Origin: Bacillota bacterium
GTDB lineage: Bacteria > Bacillota > Sulfobacillia > Sulfobacillales > JAIMBI01
Assembly (NCBI GenBank): GCA_021818685.1
Contig: JAKATP010000008.1
Coordinates: 1 to 49,749, forward strand
Length of the DNA: 49,749 nucleotides
Direction of reading: 5' to 3'
The notes beneath the pieces are model-generated. The model saw nothing but the letters and a program-made list of their open reading frames with translations, was not told the origin of the DNA and made no database searches. Both the position numbers and the translations under genes were made by a program. Shown here piece by piece: positions 1-8,908 of the stretch (its first letter is position 1; each line of letters starts with the position of its first letter).

Positions 1-564
1 CAAATAGAGGGCGACGGGGATGGCCATCGCCCAGTACGGGTGGCGCACTACCGCGGAAACCGGAAACGCCGTACAGATAGTCCAAGCAGCGGAGGCCAGG
101 CACAACACACCCAGGTTGGCGACTGTGAGCACCCAGTCAGGACCACCGTAACTGGCCAACGCTCCGGTAAACGGCACACGCTTCCAGGGGAACGTAGCTA
201 GCGAGACGATGAACACGGGGAGTAAGCCCATGAGCACGATCGCGACCGTTCCCATGGTCGATGCTAAAAGCCGGGCGACAACCAGCGTCGACGGGCGGAC
301 CCTCACCAGAGTTAGGGCGAGGTACCCGGTCCGAGCGTCCGTGGACACTCTTTCCCCAAAGGCTATGGCGCCGATGAGAGGCGCCAGGACGCCAACGGGG
401 CTGACCGCTTGCGCGAGCGCCAGCCAACCTGCTCCACCGCCCATCGCGGCTAAGTTCAAGCTCACATACTGGTGGAACCCAAGAAAACTCAGACCGACAG
501 TGACCACGAGCGCGACGCGTGTATTCGGAGACCGGACACTGCGGAGTAAGTCCATCCGAATCAT
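1..564 (-). CDS. ABC-2 type transporter permease-like membrane protein, C-terminus off the left edge (partial)
   Basis: Hand translation of the minus strand from ATG at 564 is open to base 1: MIRMDLLRSVRSPNTRVALVVTVGLSFLGF...RPSTLVVARLLASTMGTVAIVLMGLLPVFIVSLATFPWKRVPF...; several hydrophobic helices. Not in the ORF track because it runs off the window. Confidence 0.6.
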   Translation of the reverse strand, partial: MIRMDLLRSVRSPNTRVALVVTVGLSFLGFHQYVSLNLAAMGGGAGWLALAQAVSPVGVLAPLIGAIAFGERVSTDARTGYLALTLVRVRPSTLVVARLLASTMGTVAIVLMGLLPVFIVSLATFPWKRVPFTGALASYGGPDWVLTVANLGVLCLASAAWTICTAFPVSAVVRHPYWAMAIPVALYL

Positions 565-812
565 CGATCCCACAGGAGCGTCCCCCCACGTTTACCTCTG
601 CCACGAGTGGGCGCGGAGAATTCACAGGGCCGGCGCCCGTTTCCCGGAGCACCCGCGCGACCTTGCACTCTGTTGCCACTCCGTATTCGGGCTCCAGTAT
701 CCGGACACCTTCACTGTAACGGTTGCATCGCATTTGCTACCAAACGCAACACGCCCCTACTATTGGCCAGCGATGTTGCACCTTGTAACGTAATCGTCGT
801 ACTCGCCCATCC

Positions 813-844
813 CTTGATATGTCGTGATATCATCACCTATCAAG
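813..844. promoter_or_regulatory. Nested dyad-symmetric operator-like site: CTTGATA-N4-GTGAT-ATC-ATCAC-N1-TATCAAG
   Basis: Perfect 7-bp outer arms and 5-bp inner arms read directly; lies upstream of the minus-strand permease in an AT-richer intergenic patch. Confidence 0.45.
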
Positions 845-999
845 CTCGGATGTTCACGGTTGCTGGCTGGCCATGCTGTCGCCACTTAGCTCATCTTCCG
901 CATGTCACCGCAGCGAATGTCGTGAGGGGTCGAAGCGGACCGCAGGCATAAAGAGGCAAGTTGACCTCCGCGAGATACTGGGCATGGGGAGCAGCCGCG

Positions 1000-2085
1000 G
1001 GGAGTCGGGTGGTGTGCCATTCCGTGCCGATCCCATCGTCGCTGGATCCCGGTCTCCCGCACGGCGAGGGCGGTGAATCGCGGACAGCCAGCGAGGGGCA
1101 CGCTCTTCAGGGCGAGGATAGGAGCGGTGCCCGCGGCTGCCGAGCCAGCAACGGCGGCTGGGCCCAGACGGCGCCGGCTGCTGACTGCAGGGCCGCCCGT
1201 TCGTGGGCGATGTCCCGCTGGAGGGTCCGCTCGCGATGCCGGTCGCGGTAATCGCACACCGGACGGGGTAGATGGACAAAGTGTCAGGGTGGATCTCCAC
1301 CCTATATCTCGCCGCCCCCGTTTTGGGGAAAACCCGGCCGAGGTGGTCTGCTCTGGAATCCGCCCCACCCAAGGCTCCGGACGCGGTGATCCCGGCGCTG
1401 CCGTTGGCGTAGAGGGCTTGTTTTCAGGCATCTTCTGGGACGTCCTGATCCAGGGTCGCGAACTCCGTCGACGTCCAGGGTCTGTTACTCGTGTTCCTGG
1501 CCAAGGGATTCCCTAATGGTACCGGTTCGTCCCATCGGTGGTGAAGTGCAACAGAATCGGGTTGAGGTCCGTGCCGTGCCCGTTTCTACTTCCCGCACGA
1601 GAAGTGGGGTGGGGAGCTTCGGCGAGGACTCCTGTGTCATCTCCGCACGGGGAAAACGCGGTCGTAGCGGCATCCAGGATGGCAGGATCCGCCGCCTCGC
1701 TGGCCCGCACGCGTACGCCGAAGAAGCCGACCAGCGTCCGGCCGTGCACGCCCGCGCTTCTCTAACACTCGGCTCAAGGCGTAGTCGTTCAACGCTGCGG
1801 GGGAGACGCCCGGGCCACAACCGCTCCACAGGCACGGTGGCGGATCAGGCCCCGACGTGACTCCGGGGGGTCCGTTGGAGCCGATACGTTCATGACCCAG
1901 TAGCGCCGGTGTCGACGGCGGCGTCTTCTTGTGGGCCGCATACGGGGTAGCGCCTCCATCACTGCACACCAGTTCCACTCCTGCGCCGGGAGGGGGACGG
2001 GCAGGGGGAAGTCGCCCCCGGTAACGCATTCAGCTCCCCGTGTCCCACAGAGGTTTCGAGGGAGATGAACCGCTCCATTGCGTCG
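1000..2085 (-). pseudogene. Decayed transposase, probable IS1634/IS4-superfamily type, spread over several frames
   Basis: Minus-strand fragments in shifting frames: ...SPAALNDYALSRVLE..., ...ILDAATTAFSPCGDD...NGHGTDLNPILLHFTTDGT (resembles the DTTSF...DHRPDLNQ.LL block), then DYRDRHRERTLQRDIAHERAALQSA. No intact ORF. Confidence 0.45.
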
Positions 2086-2217
2086 TAGGGGCTAATTTGG
2101 GGACTCTTAAAGTGCCGCCCATCCAGAATCCGACCTACCGGAGCTGAGCTGCGGTCCGTGAAGCTCGCTTGGGCATATCAGGGCGCGTCCTGCGTAGCCT
2201 CATAGGGGAGGCGGGGT

Positions 2218-2958
2218 ATGCGCATACGAATCGTCTCGCGGCGGCAGGCGGTTCGGGACCTGCTTTTCACCGTAGTGGCCTTGCTGACGGTCGGTGCGGC
2301 CGCCCTGGTGGGGGAATATGCGCGGGCTGCGTATGCATTGCCACCCGCCGGCGCCGTCTACGCCGTACGCACGTCTCAAAAGGTGGTAGCACTGGCTATC
2401 AATGTCGTGTGGGGAACCGAATACGTAAAGCCCATCCTTCAGGAGCTCACCCGATCGTCGGATACGGCCACCTTCTTTCTCGGCGGCCGTTGGGCGGAGA
2501 CGAATCCGGCCTTGGCCCGGAGCCTGGCGGTGGCGGGCATGGAGATCGGCAACCACGGATTTGCCCACCGGCACCAATCCCTGCTGAATTTTGATGAGAA
2601 CGTGGCGGAAATAGCGCGGGCCAGCCGCGCGATTGAACTGGCGACCGGCGTCCGCCCCACGCTCTATGCGCCGCCGTACGGGGAGTTCAACGCGATGGTA
2701 TTGGACGCGAGCCGGAGTCTGCACCTTACCCTCATCATGTGGACTATCGACACGATTGACTGGCGGCCGGCCTCTACCGCGGCCGTTATTACGAGTCGGG
2801 TATTGAAGAAGGTTCGGCCCGGGGCCATCATCCTCATGCATCCGACGGACCGGACCATGCAAGCTCTTCCCGGCCTTTTGGCCGCCCTCCATCGGGATGG
2901 TTACCGGGTGGTGAGCGTATCGACCCTGCTCCACGCGGGCATCCCCCAGGGGGAGTGA
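2218..2958 (+). CDS. ylxY: Polysaccharide deacetylase-family protein, YlxY-like, with altered catalytic motif
   Basis: NodB-type fold signatures (ATFFLGGRWAETNP, EIGNHGFAHRH, LYAPPYGEFN, PGAIILMHPT); immediately upstream of an M16 protease as in the B. subtilis ylxY-mlpA order; SD ggggaggcggggt before ATG. Confidence 0.85.
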   Translation: MRIRIVSRRQAVRDLLFTVVALLTVGAAALVGEYARAAYALPPAGAVYAVRTSQKVVALAINVVWGTEYVKPILQELTRSSDTATFFLGGRWAETNPALARSLAVAGMEIGNHGFAHRHQSLLNFDENVAEIARASRAIELATGVRPTLYAPPYGEFNAMVLDASRSLHLTLIMWTIDTIDWRPASTAAVITSRVLKKVRPGAIILMHPTDRTMQALPGLLAALHRDGYRVVSVSTLLHAGIPQGE

Positions 2959-4328
2959 CCCCGGCCTCCCTGCGGCTTGCTACAATAGCCGCAAGAGACG
3001 GGGGGAGTTTTCTGCAACGAGGATTTGAGCGGTCGCCACGCGGCGACCGCCTGGTTTATGAGGAAAGTACCGAGGCAGGTTCAGCTGCGCTGGCCCTGTT
3101 CGTCGATGTTGGCAGCCGTGATGAAGGTTCGGGCGAGCGGGGCTGTGCGCACCTGCTGGAACATCTCGCGTTTCGGGGTGCCGGGCCCTTTGACCGCCAG
3201 GCCATTGCCGACCGTATGGACCGTCTGGGCGCGGATGTGAATGCCTTTACAACCCGCGACCTCACCTGTTATCACGCCCATGTGCTGGCACAGGACCTGG
3301 AGGCAGCGTGGGACCTCCTGTGGGCCATGACTATGTCGCCGTGGCTGACCGCCGAGGACCTGGAGCGGGAACGGGGCGTCGTGGCCGAGGAGCTTCGCGA
3401 GGCGGAGGACGACGTGGAGGATCGGGCCGACCAGGCCTTCACCGAAGCACTGTGGGGACGCCACGCGCTGGCGCGCGACGTCCTCGGCACCCGCGCCAGT
3501 CTGGACCGCATGCGGGTGACCACCGTTCGCCGCTTTCACGCCCGCCACTATGGGGCCAACCGACTGACCGTGGTGCTGGCCGGGTCCGGTGTCTCGCGAA
3601 TCCTGGACCGCGTCCGGGCGGCCTTGGCGGAAGCGCCCTCCGTCCCGGATCTGACGCGTACGCCCCCCGCGGCCATGAGCGCCATCCGTCGACGGCTGGT
3701 CCCCGGGCAGGAGGTGTACCTGTCACTGGGCATCCCCGCACCTCTCATGGGTGAGCCGGACGAGCAAGCCTGGCGCCTTTTGGGTATCATCCTCGGGGGG
3801 CAGAACTCCTCACGTCTTTGGCAGCGAATCCGAGAAGAGATGGGCCTGGCCTACCAGGTGGGTGCTCAGTACAACGCTTACGCCGACTACGCGGACTTCA
3901 GCGCATCGGCGGGGGTGGCCGCCGAGCGGGTGCGCGAAACCTGGTCGGCGATGGCCGAGGAGTGGGTGGGCCTCGTCCGGAATCCGGTGACGGCCCTTGA
4001 GCTCGAGCGGGCCAAGCGGCAAGCCTCCACGGGCCTGGTCTTTGGCCGGGAGACCGTGGAAGGCGTACTCCATTACCTCGCCCGTTGGGCAACGGTGGGG
4101 GTTTGCCCTCCGGAGCCCGGTGAGGTGATAGCCGCCCTCACGGACACGTCCCTGGAGGCCGTGCGGAGAGCTGCCGCCGAGGCGGTCGCCCGGTTTGAGT
4201 CGGCGGCCGCGGTCGGCATGGCCGGACCACAGCGGGCCTTGCGGGGCGATCCCCGTCCGACCTTTTCCCGTCCATGCGCAACGGAAACGATGTCACCAGC
4301 CAGGGGAGGCGAGCACGCTGGCCAATGA
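2955..4328 (+). CDS. mlpA: M16 family zinc metallopeptidase (start uncertain)
   Basis: HxxEH motif in CAHLLEHLAFRGAG and distal RGVVAEELREAEDD; typical GANRLTVVLAG and LGGQNSSRLWQRIREE blocks; synteny. Confidence 0.9.
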   Translation: MTPASLRLATIAARDGGSFLQRGFERSPRGDRLVYEESTEAGSAALALFVDVGSRDEGSGERGCAHLLEHLAFRGAGPFDRQAIADRMDRLGADVNAFTTRDLTCYHAHVLAQDLEAAWDLLWAMTMSPWLTAEDLERERGVVAEELREAEDDVEDRADQAFTEALWGRHALARDVLGTRASLDRMRVTTVRRFHARHYGANRLTVVLAGSGVSRILDRVRAALAEAPSVPDLTRTPPAAMSAIRRRLVPGQEVYLSLGIPAPLMGEPDEQAWRLLGIILGGQNSSRLWQRIREEMGLAYQVGAQYNAYADYADFSASAGVAAERVRETWSAMAEEWVGLVRNPVTALELERAKRQASTGLVFGRETVEGVLHYLARWATVGVCPPEPGEVIAALTDTSLEAVRRAAAEAVARFESAAAVGMAGPQRALRGDPRPTFSRPCATETMSPARGGEHAGQ

Positions 4329-4344
4329 GGAGAGATCCGACCGG

Positions 4345-4689
4345 TTGGCGGAGGTGTTCGAACGCCAGCGTCGTTTCCAGGAGGACCTGGTGCGGCGCCG
4401 GGGGCTCCGCTTCGACGAGACGGCCTGGATCGAGAAGCAGGCGCTCGCCCTCATCGTGGAGTTGGGCGAGGTGTTGGAAGAGGCGGGATACAAGTGGTGG
4501 AAGAATCCCGAACCGGTCAATCGGGCGGCCCTTCACGAAGAACTGGTGGATGTGTTCCACTTTTTCGTCGCCCTCTGCCTGGCCGCCGGCATGTCGGCGG
4601 ACGACCTCTACGCGGGGTACCTGGCCAAGAACGCGGAAAACCAGAGGCGGCAGGATGGGGAGAGCGACCGCCCCGGCTACCGGGTATGA
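4345..4689 (+). CDS. All-alpha dUTPase-like (MazG/dUTPase_2 type) protein
   Basis: FERQRRFQEDLVRRRG...EKQALALIVELGEVLEEAGYKWWKN...ALHEELVDVFHFFVALCLAAGMSADDLYAGYLAKNAENQRRQ; probable TTG start after SD aggagag. Confidence 0.75.
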   Translation: MAEVFERQRRFQEDLVRRRGLRFDETAWIEKQALALIVELGEVLEEAGYKWWKNPEPVNRAALHEELVDVFHFFVALCLAAGMSADDLYAGYLAKNAENQRRQDGESDRPGYRV

Positions 4690-4724
4690 CCGCTTCGGGC
4701 ACCTCATAGGGTAGGCGGGGAGGG

Positions 4725-4991
4725 ATGGATCTGCGCATGGCGGAACTGTCCGGTAAGGAACTCATCAATCTGAAAGACGGTCAGCGTTTGGGACGTCTTG
4801 GCGAGTGTGACCTGGAGGTGGAGGAAGGGACGGGTCACGTGGCGGCCGTGCTGGTCCCGACCCACCCCCGGGCGCGGACCCGGGGAGACGCGTCCCGGAT
4901 TCCCTGGTCGGCGATCCGCCGCGTGGGGCCGGAAGTCCTCATTGTCGAGCTTGACCTGCCAGAACTTCCGCGCCGCGGGGCTCGCCTTTAG
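4725..4991 (+). CDS. ymxH: YlmC/YmxH family sporulation protein, PRC-barrel like
   Basis: MRMAELSGKELINLKDGQRLGRLGECDLEVEEGTGHVAAVLVP...IPWSAIRRVGPEVLIVEL; position before dpaA as in B. subtilis. Confidence 0.85.
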   Translation: MDLRMAELSGKELINLKDGQRLGRLGECDLEVEEGTGHVAAVLVPTHPRARTRGDASRIPWSAIRRVGPEVLIVELDLPELPRRGARL

Positions 4992-5200
4992 TTTTCCCCG
5001 ATCCGGCCGCTGCGCCCGCGTCCCTGCTGGCGACGGCTTCATCCGCCGCCACAGGCGCGGCCGCCAACCCCTGCTCTCTGGCATCCGCTGACATCCACTT
5101 CCAGACACCCCCGAATTTGGGCCTCGTATATTGGACCATCCAGCGACGCCCGATCGGTCTACCCGCAAGAAGACCGGTCGCCTGCCGAGGAGGGGTCCCG

Positions 5201-6016
5201 GTGACACGCATGACAGGATCGGAGGCGTCCGCGCTCCCCCCCCTCGCCGTGCTGGCGGGAGACCCGCGCGCTGCAGCCCTGGTCCGCAGGGTGTGCGCGC
5301 TGGGGAACTCGGCCCGGCTCGTCGATCCGGAGGTACCGGGGGCCGCGATCTTAAGCCACGAATGGCTCGTACTCCCCCCCGGATCCGGAGCTCCTTCTCG
5401 CCGTCTGGCCTCGATGGCGAATGCAGGGCGGGGCGTTTTGGCGCCCCATCCCTTGCCGTGGCCCGGGGATCTGCGGGTCCCGGCCGTGTCTTACGCCGGT
5501 CCCGCATTTTTATGGGCCAATGCGCGCCTGACAGCGGAGGGCGCCCTCCTCTGGGCACTCGGCGGCGGCCGGGACAGCCTCTGGGGAGCACGGGTCGTCG
5601 TGTACGGCTTTGGACGGGTAGGGCTGTCCGTAGCCCTGCAACTGGGCGGTGGAGGAGCGCGGGTCACCGTGCGCTGCCGGGACCCGGAGGAGCGGGGCAG
5701 AGCCGTCGTCATGGGCTACGAGGGGGAGACCCTGCGGGCCTCCTCAGGGCCGGCAGTCCTTGTCATCAACACGATTCCGGCGCCGATCCTCGATCGCGTG
5801 ACCTGTGAGGCGTTTGGGCACGCAGCCCGGGTCTTGGACCTCGCATCGCCGCCCGGAGGGTTTCTGCCTGAGGGAGCCGCCATTTTGGGTGCCCAGCTGG
5901 AGCGGAGGTCCGGCCTTCCGGGGCAGGTGGCGCCGGAGGCGGCGGCACGCATTCTCGTGCAGGCGCTCGCGGAGGCCCTGGCCAGCGGCGGAGAGCATCG
6001 CACGGACTTAGGATGA
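5201..6016 (+). CDS. dpaA: Dipicolinate synthase subunit A
   Basis: VVVYGFGRVGLSVALQL, LVINTIPAPIL, VLDLASPPGGFLPEGA, GLPGQVAPEAAA; GTG start after SD gaggagg; followed by dpaB. Confidence 0.9.
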   Translation: MTRMTGSEASALPPLAVLAGDPRAAALVRRVCALGNSARLVDPEVPGAAILSHEWLVLPPGSGAPSRRLASMANAGRGVLAPHPLPWPGDLRVPAVSYAGPAFLWANARLTAEGALLWALGGGRDSLWGARVVVYGFGRVGLSVALQLGGGGARVTVRCRDPEERGRAVVMGYEGETLRASSGPAVLVINTIPAPILDRVTCEAFGHAARVLDLASPPGGFLPEGAAILGAQLERRSGLPGQVAPEAAARILVQALAEALASGGEHRTDLG

Positions 6017-6030
6017 CGCAGCAAGATTCT

Positions 6031-6049
6031 CACCTGCGACGCGCAGGTG
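6031..6049 (+). promoter_or_regulatory. Perfect 8-bp stem / 3-nt loop hairpin in the dpaA-dpaB spacer
   Basis: CACCTGCG-acg-CGCAGGTG read directly; located between dpaA stop and the likely dpaB start at 6070. Confidence 0.55.
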
Positions 6050-6069
6050 TCCGAAAAGGGGTGAAGGCA

Positions 6070-6666
6070 ATGGCGTTGAGCGGAGTCAAAGTCGGTCTCG
6101 CGGTCGGCGGATCGCATTGCAACATGAGTCGGGCCATCGCTACAATGGGAGAGCTTGTCGAGCTTGGGGCGGACTTGACGCCTATCATGTCCGGCGCGCT
6201 GATGCGCGATACAACCCGCTTCGGCACTCCCGACGACTGGTGGGGGGCCGTGAGCCGGGTCACCGGCAAGGAGCCTCTCACCGAGATACCCGAGGTAGAA
6301 CCGAGTGGCCCTCAGCACTGGTTCGATGTGCTCCTGGTGATGCCCTGCACGGGCAACACCATGGCCAAGATCGCCAATGCCATCAACGACAGCGCGACGA
6401 CCATGGCCGTCAAGGCGCAGCTCCGAAACGCACGGCCGGTCGTGCTGGCCATCACGACCAACGATGCGCTCGGCATGAACGCGATGAATCTGGGGCGACT
6501 CTTGGCCTGTCGGAGCATCTATTTTGTACCATTCGGCCAGGATAACCCGATCGTGAAGCCGCGCTCTGTGGACGCGCATTTGGAGAGGGTGCCGGAGACT
6601 CTGGAAGCGGCCCTGGAGGGACGCCAGCTGCAGCCCATCTTGATGGAGTGGAGGAATCCGGCGTGA
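6070..6666 (+). CDS. dpaB: Dipicolinate synthase subunit B (flavoprotein)
   Basis: VGLAVGGSHCNMSRAIATMGELVELGADLTPIMS...LVMPCTGNTMAKIANAINDSATTMAVKAQLRN; SD aaaaggggtg before ATG 6070 (an upstream ATG at 6013 is also in frame). Confidence 0.93.
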   Translation: MALSGVKVGLAVGGSHCNMSRAIATMGELVELGADLTPIMSGALMRDTTRFGTPDDWWGAVSRVTGKEPLTEIPEVEPSGPQHWFDVLLVMPCTGNTMAKIANAINDSATTMAVKAQLRNARPVVLAITTNDALGMNAMNLGRLLACRSIYFVPFGQDNPIVKPRSVDAHLERVPETLEAALEGRQLQPILMEWRNPA

Positions 6667-7667
6667 CAAGACCGTCCCGTGTCGCCGTCGTCGGTGCGAC
6701 CGGGCTTGTGGGTCAGACGCTCCTCACCGTGCTGGGGGAGCGGTTTCCGGGTCTAGAGCACGTTCGCGCGCTGGCGGAGTGCGGCGGCGGACGGACCGTG
6801 CAGTTTGCCGGCCGTACGCTTCCGGTGGAGGCCATTTCGGAGGAAGCGCTCGCGGAGGCCGACGTGGTGTTCCTTGCGGCCACGAGTGCCGTCTCGGAGC
6901 GTTTCGGGCCGTGGGCGGCCGCCCGGGGCGCGCTCGTGGTTGACAAGTCGAGTCGGTTTCGCATGGACCCGGAGGTACCGCTGGTGGTGCCCGAGGTCAA
7001 CGGGCACCTGATACAGAGGGGGGGACAGCTCGTTGCCAGCCCCAACTGCTCGACCATCGCCCTGGTGCTGCCCCTCCATGCCCTCTTGCGCCATCGGAGG
7101 GTGACGCGTGTGCTGGTCAGCACTTACCAGGCCGTCTCCGGGACCGGACGCGAGGCGCTCATGCAGCTGGAGGCGGAGATGGCGGACGGGCTGGGCGGAG
7201 AGGTGAGGGGCACGGCCTACCCCAAACCTATCGCGGGCAACGTCTTAGCGCAGTGTGACCACCTGGATGATGCCGGCTACACCCTCGAAGAGTGGAAGCT
7301 CACGCGGGAGTCGGAAAAGATCCTGGGCACGCGCCTTCGACTCTCGGCAACGGCCGTCCGGGTGCCCGTGCGGATCGGGCATGCCGAGGCCGTGTACGTA
7401 GAGCTTGATCGGCCCGTGGATCCGGAGGCGGTGCGCGACTGGCTTCGGGCCACGCCGGGCATCGTCGTGGTCGAGGATCCGGACTATCCGACTCCGCGGG
7501 AGGCCGCCGGGTCCGACGCCGTCTATGTCGGCCGGGTCCGCCGCGATCTGCATGAGCCTACCGGACTTCATCTCTTCATCGTGGCCGACAATCTCCGCAA
7601 GGGTGCGGCGACGAACGCGGTCCAGATTCTCGAGCAGAGTCTCTTCGGGGAGTCGGTGCGATCGTGA
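6663..7667 (+). CDS. asd: Aspartate-semialdehyde dehydrogenase
   Basis: VAVVGATGLVGQTLLTVL, VASPNCSTIALVLPL, VSTYQAVSGTGREAL, VRVPVRIGHAEAVYVEL; GTG start overlaps dpaB stop. Confidence 0.95.
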   Translation: MTRPSRVAVVGATGLVGQTLLTVLGERFPGLEHVRALAECGGGRTVQFAGRTLPVEAISEEALAEADVVFLAATSAVSERFGPWAAARGALVVDKSSRFRMDPEVPLVVPEVNGHLIQRGGQLVASPNCSTIALVLPLHALLRHRRVTRVLVSTYQAVSGTGREALMQLEAEMADGLGGEVRGTAYPKPIAGNVLAQCDHLDDAGYTLEEWKLTRESEKILGTRLRLSATAVRVPVRIGHAEAVYVELDRPVDPEAVRDWLRATPGIVVVEDPDYPTPREAAGSDAVYVGRVRRDLHEPTGLHLFIVADNLRKGAATNAVQILEQSLFGESVRS

Positions 7668-8908
7668 AGGTCATCGTGCAGAAGTTCGGGGGTACCTCGC
7701 TTGCGACGATTCCACAGCGGGAGCGTGCTTGTGACTGGGTGGAAAAGGCGGAAGAAGATGGCTACCGTCCGGTGGTGGTCGTGTCGGCCATGGGCCGGCG
7801 CGGGGATCCGTACGCGACCGACACTCTTCTATCGCTGGTGGAGGACAGTGCACCGAGCCCTCAGGATCGGGACCTCTTAATGAGCTGTGGCGAGATTGTG
7901 AGCGCGGTCGTGATGGCCTCGCGGCTTCAAGCTCGCGGACACCGCGCGCGGGCTCTGTCCGGGGGCGCGGCCGGCATCATCACGGACGCCTGCTACGGCG
8001 AGGCGCGGATCCAGACGATCGACCCGGAGCCGTTGGAGAACCTGCTCGCCAACCGTATCATCCCCGTGGTCGCCGGCTTCCAGGGCATGACCGAGACCCG
8101 CCAGGTCACCACCCTCGGCCGCGGCGGTTCTGACACCACGGCCGTCGCTCTCGGCGCCGCCCTGCATGCCGACCTCGTCGACATTTTTACGGATGTCGAC
8201 GGGGTGAAGACCGCAGATCCGGCCCTCGTCCCCGATGCGCGCACCCTGGCCACGCTCGACTATGACGAGGTGTTCCAGATGGCCAATAGCGGCGCACGCG
8301 TGATTCATCCGCGGGCCGTGGAGATTGCCCGTCACTTCGCCCTGCCCCTCAGAATCCGCAGTCCCTTTGCCGCCACGGACGGGACGCTGGTGGCGATGGG
8401 GGCTGTGGGGCTCGACCATTGGGCCCATCGCGACCCCGAGCGCGCTGTCACGGGGATCACCTCGCTCGCCCAACTGGTGCAGTTCCGCCTGCGGCGCCCA
8501 GAAGGAGCCGGCGCCGACTGGATGTACCGCGTGTTTCAGGCCCTCGGAGCGGAGGGCGTGTCCGTAGACCTCATCAACATCTTTCCCGATCGGGCCTACT
8601 TCTGCGTCTTGCCGGACGCGCGGGAGGCGGTCGAGCGGGTCCTGCGCGCCCTGTCGATGGCGTACGAGTGTTCCGACGACCGGGCTAAGGTGTCTTGTGT
8701 CGGTACGGCGATTCACGGTCTGCCGGGTGTCATGGGCCGATTCATGCAGGCGTTGAGCGACGCCCAGGTCGATGTGCTGCAGACCGCGGACAGCCTCTCG
8801 ACCATTTCGTTTTTGGTGCGACAGGCCGATGTGGAGCGGGCTGTCAGGGCCTTGCACCGCCAGTTCCACCTGGCAGGGGAGCGCGAACCAGATGATGCAG
8901 GTGAGTGA
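7664..8908 (+). CDS. dapG: Aspartate kinase
   Basis: VQKFGGTSLAT, TTLGRGGSDTTAVALGAALHAD, FTDVDGVKTADP, C-terminal ACT-type repeats; operon position. Confidence 0.95.
   Translation: MKVIVQKFGGTSLATIPQRERACDWVEKAEEDGYRPVVVVSAMGRRGDPYATDTLLSLVEDSAPSPQDRDLLMSCGEIVSAVVMASRLQARGHRARALSGGAAGIITDACYGEARIQTIDPEPLENLLANRIIPVVAGFQGMTETRQVTTLGRGGSDTTAVALGAALHADLVDIFTDVDGVKTADPALVPDARTLATLDYDEVFQMANSGARVIHPRAVEIARHFALPLRIRSPFAATDGTLVAMGAVGLDHWAHRDPERAVTGITSLAQLVQFRLRRPEGAGADWMYRVFQALGAEGVSVDLINIFPDRAYFCVLPDAREAVERVLRALSMAYECSDDRAKVSCVGTAIHGLPGVMGRFMQALSDAQVDVLQTADSLSTISFLVRQADVERAVRALHRQFHLAGEREPDDAGE

Noticed and set aside
137-733. Minus-strand 198-aa track ORF
   Set aside because: Overlaps the ABC permease in another frame; Arg/Pro/Gly-rich shadow translation, while the hydrophobic frame from 564 is much more protein-like.
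3308-3754. Plus-strand 148-aa ORF inside the M16 protease
   Set aside because: Out-of-frame high-GC shadow ORF (Gly/Arg/Pro-rich) with no own SD.
2199-4720. Similar CCTCATAGGG(G/T)AGGCGGGG segments before ylxY and ymxH as a regulatory repeat
   Set aside because: Short, and mostly explained by SD-like purine runs; only two copies seen.
4704-5591. 295-aa minus ORF across ymxH/dpaA
   Set aside because: Antisense to conserved genes, low-complexity composition.
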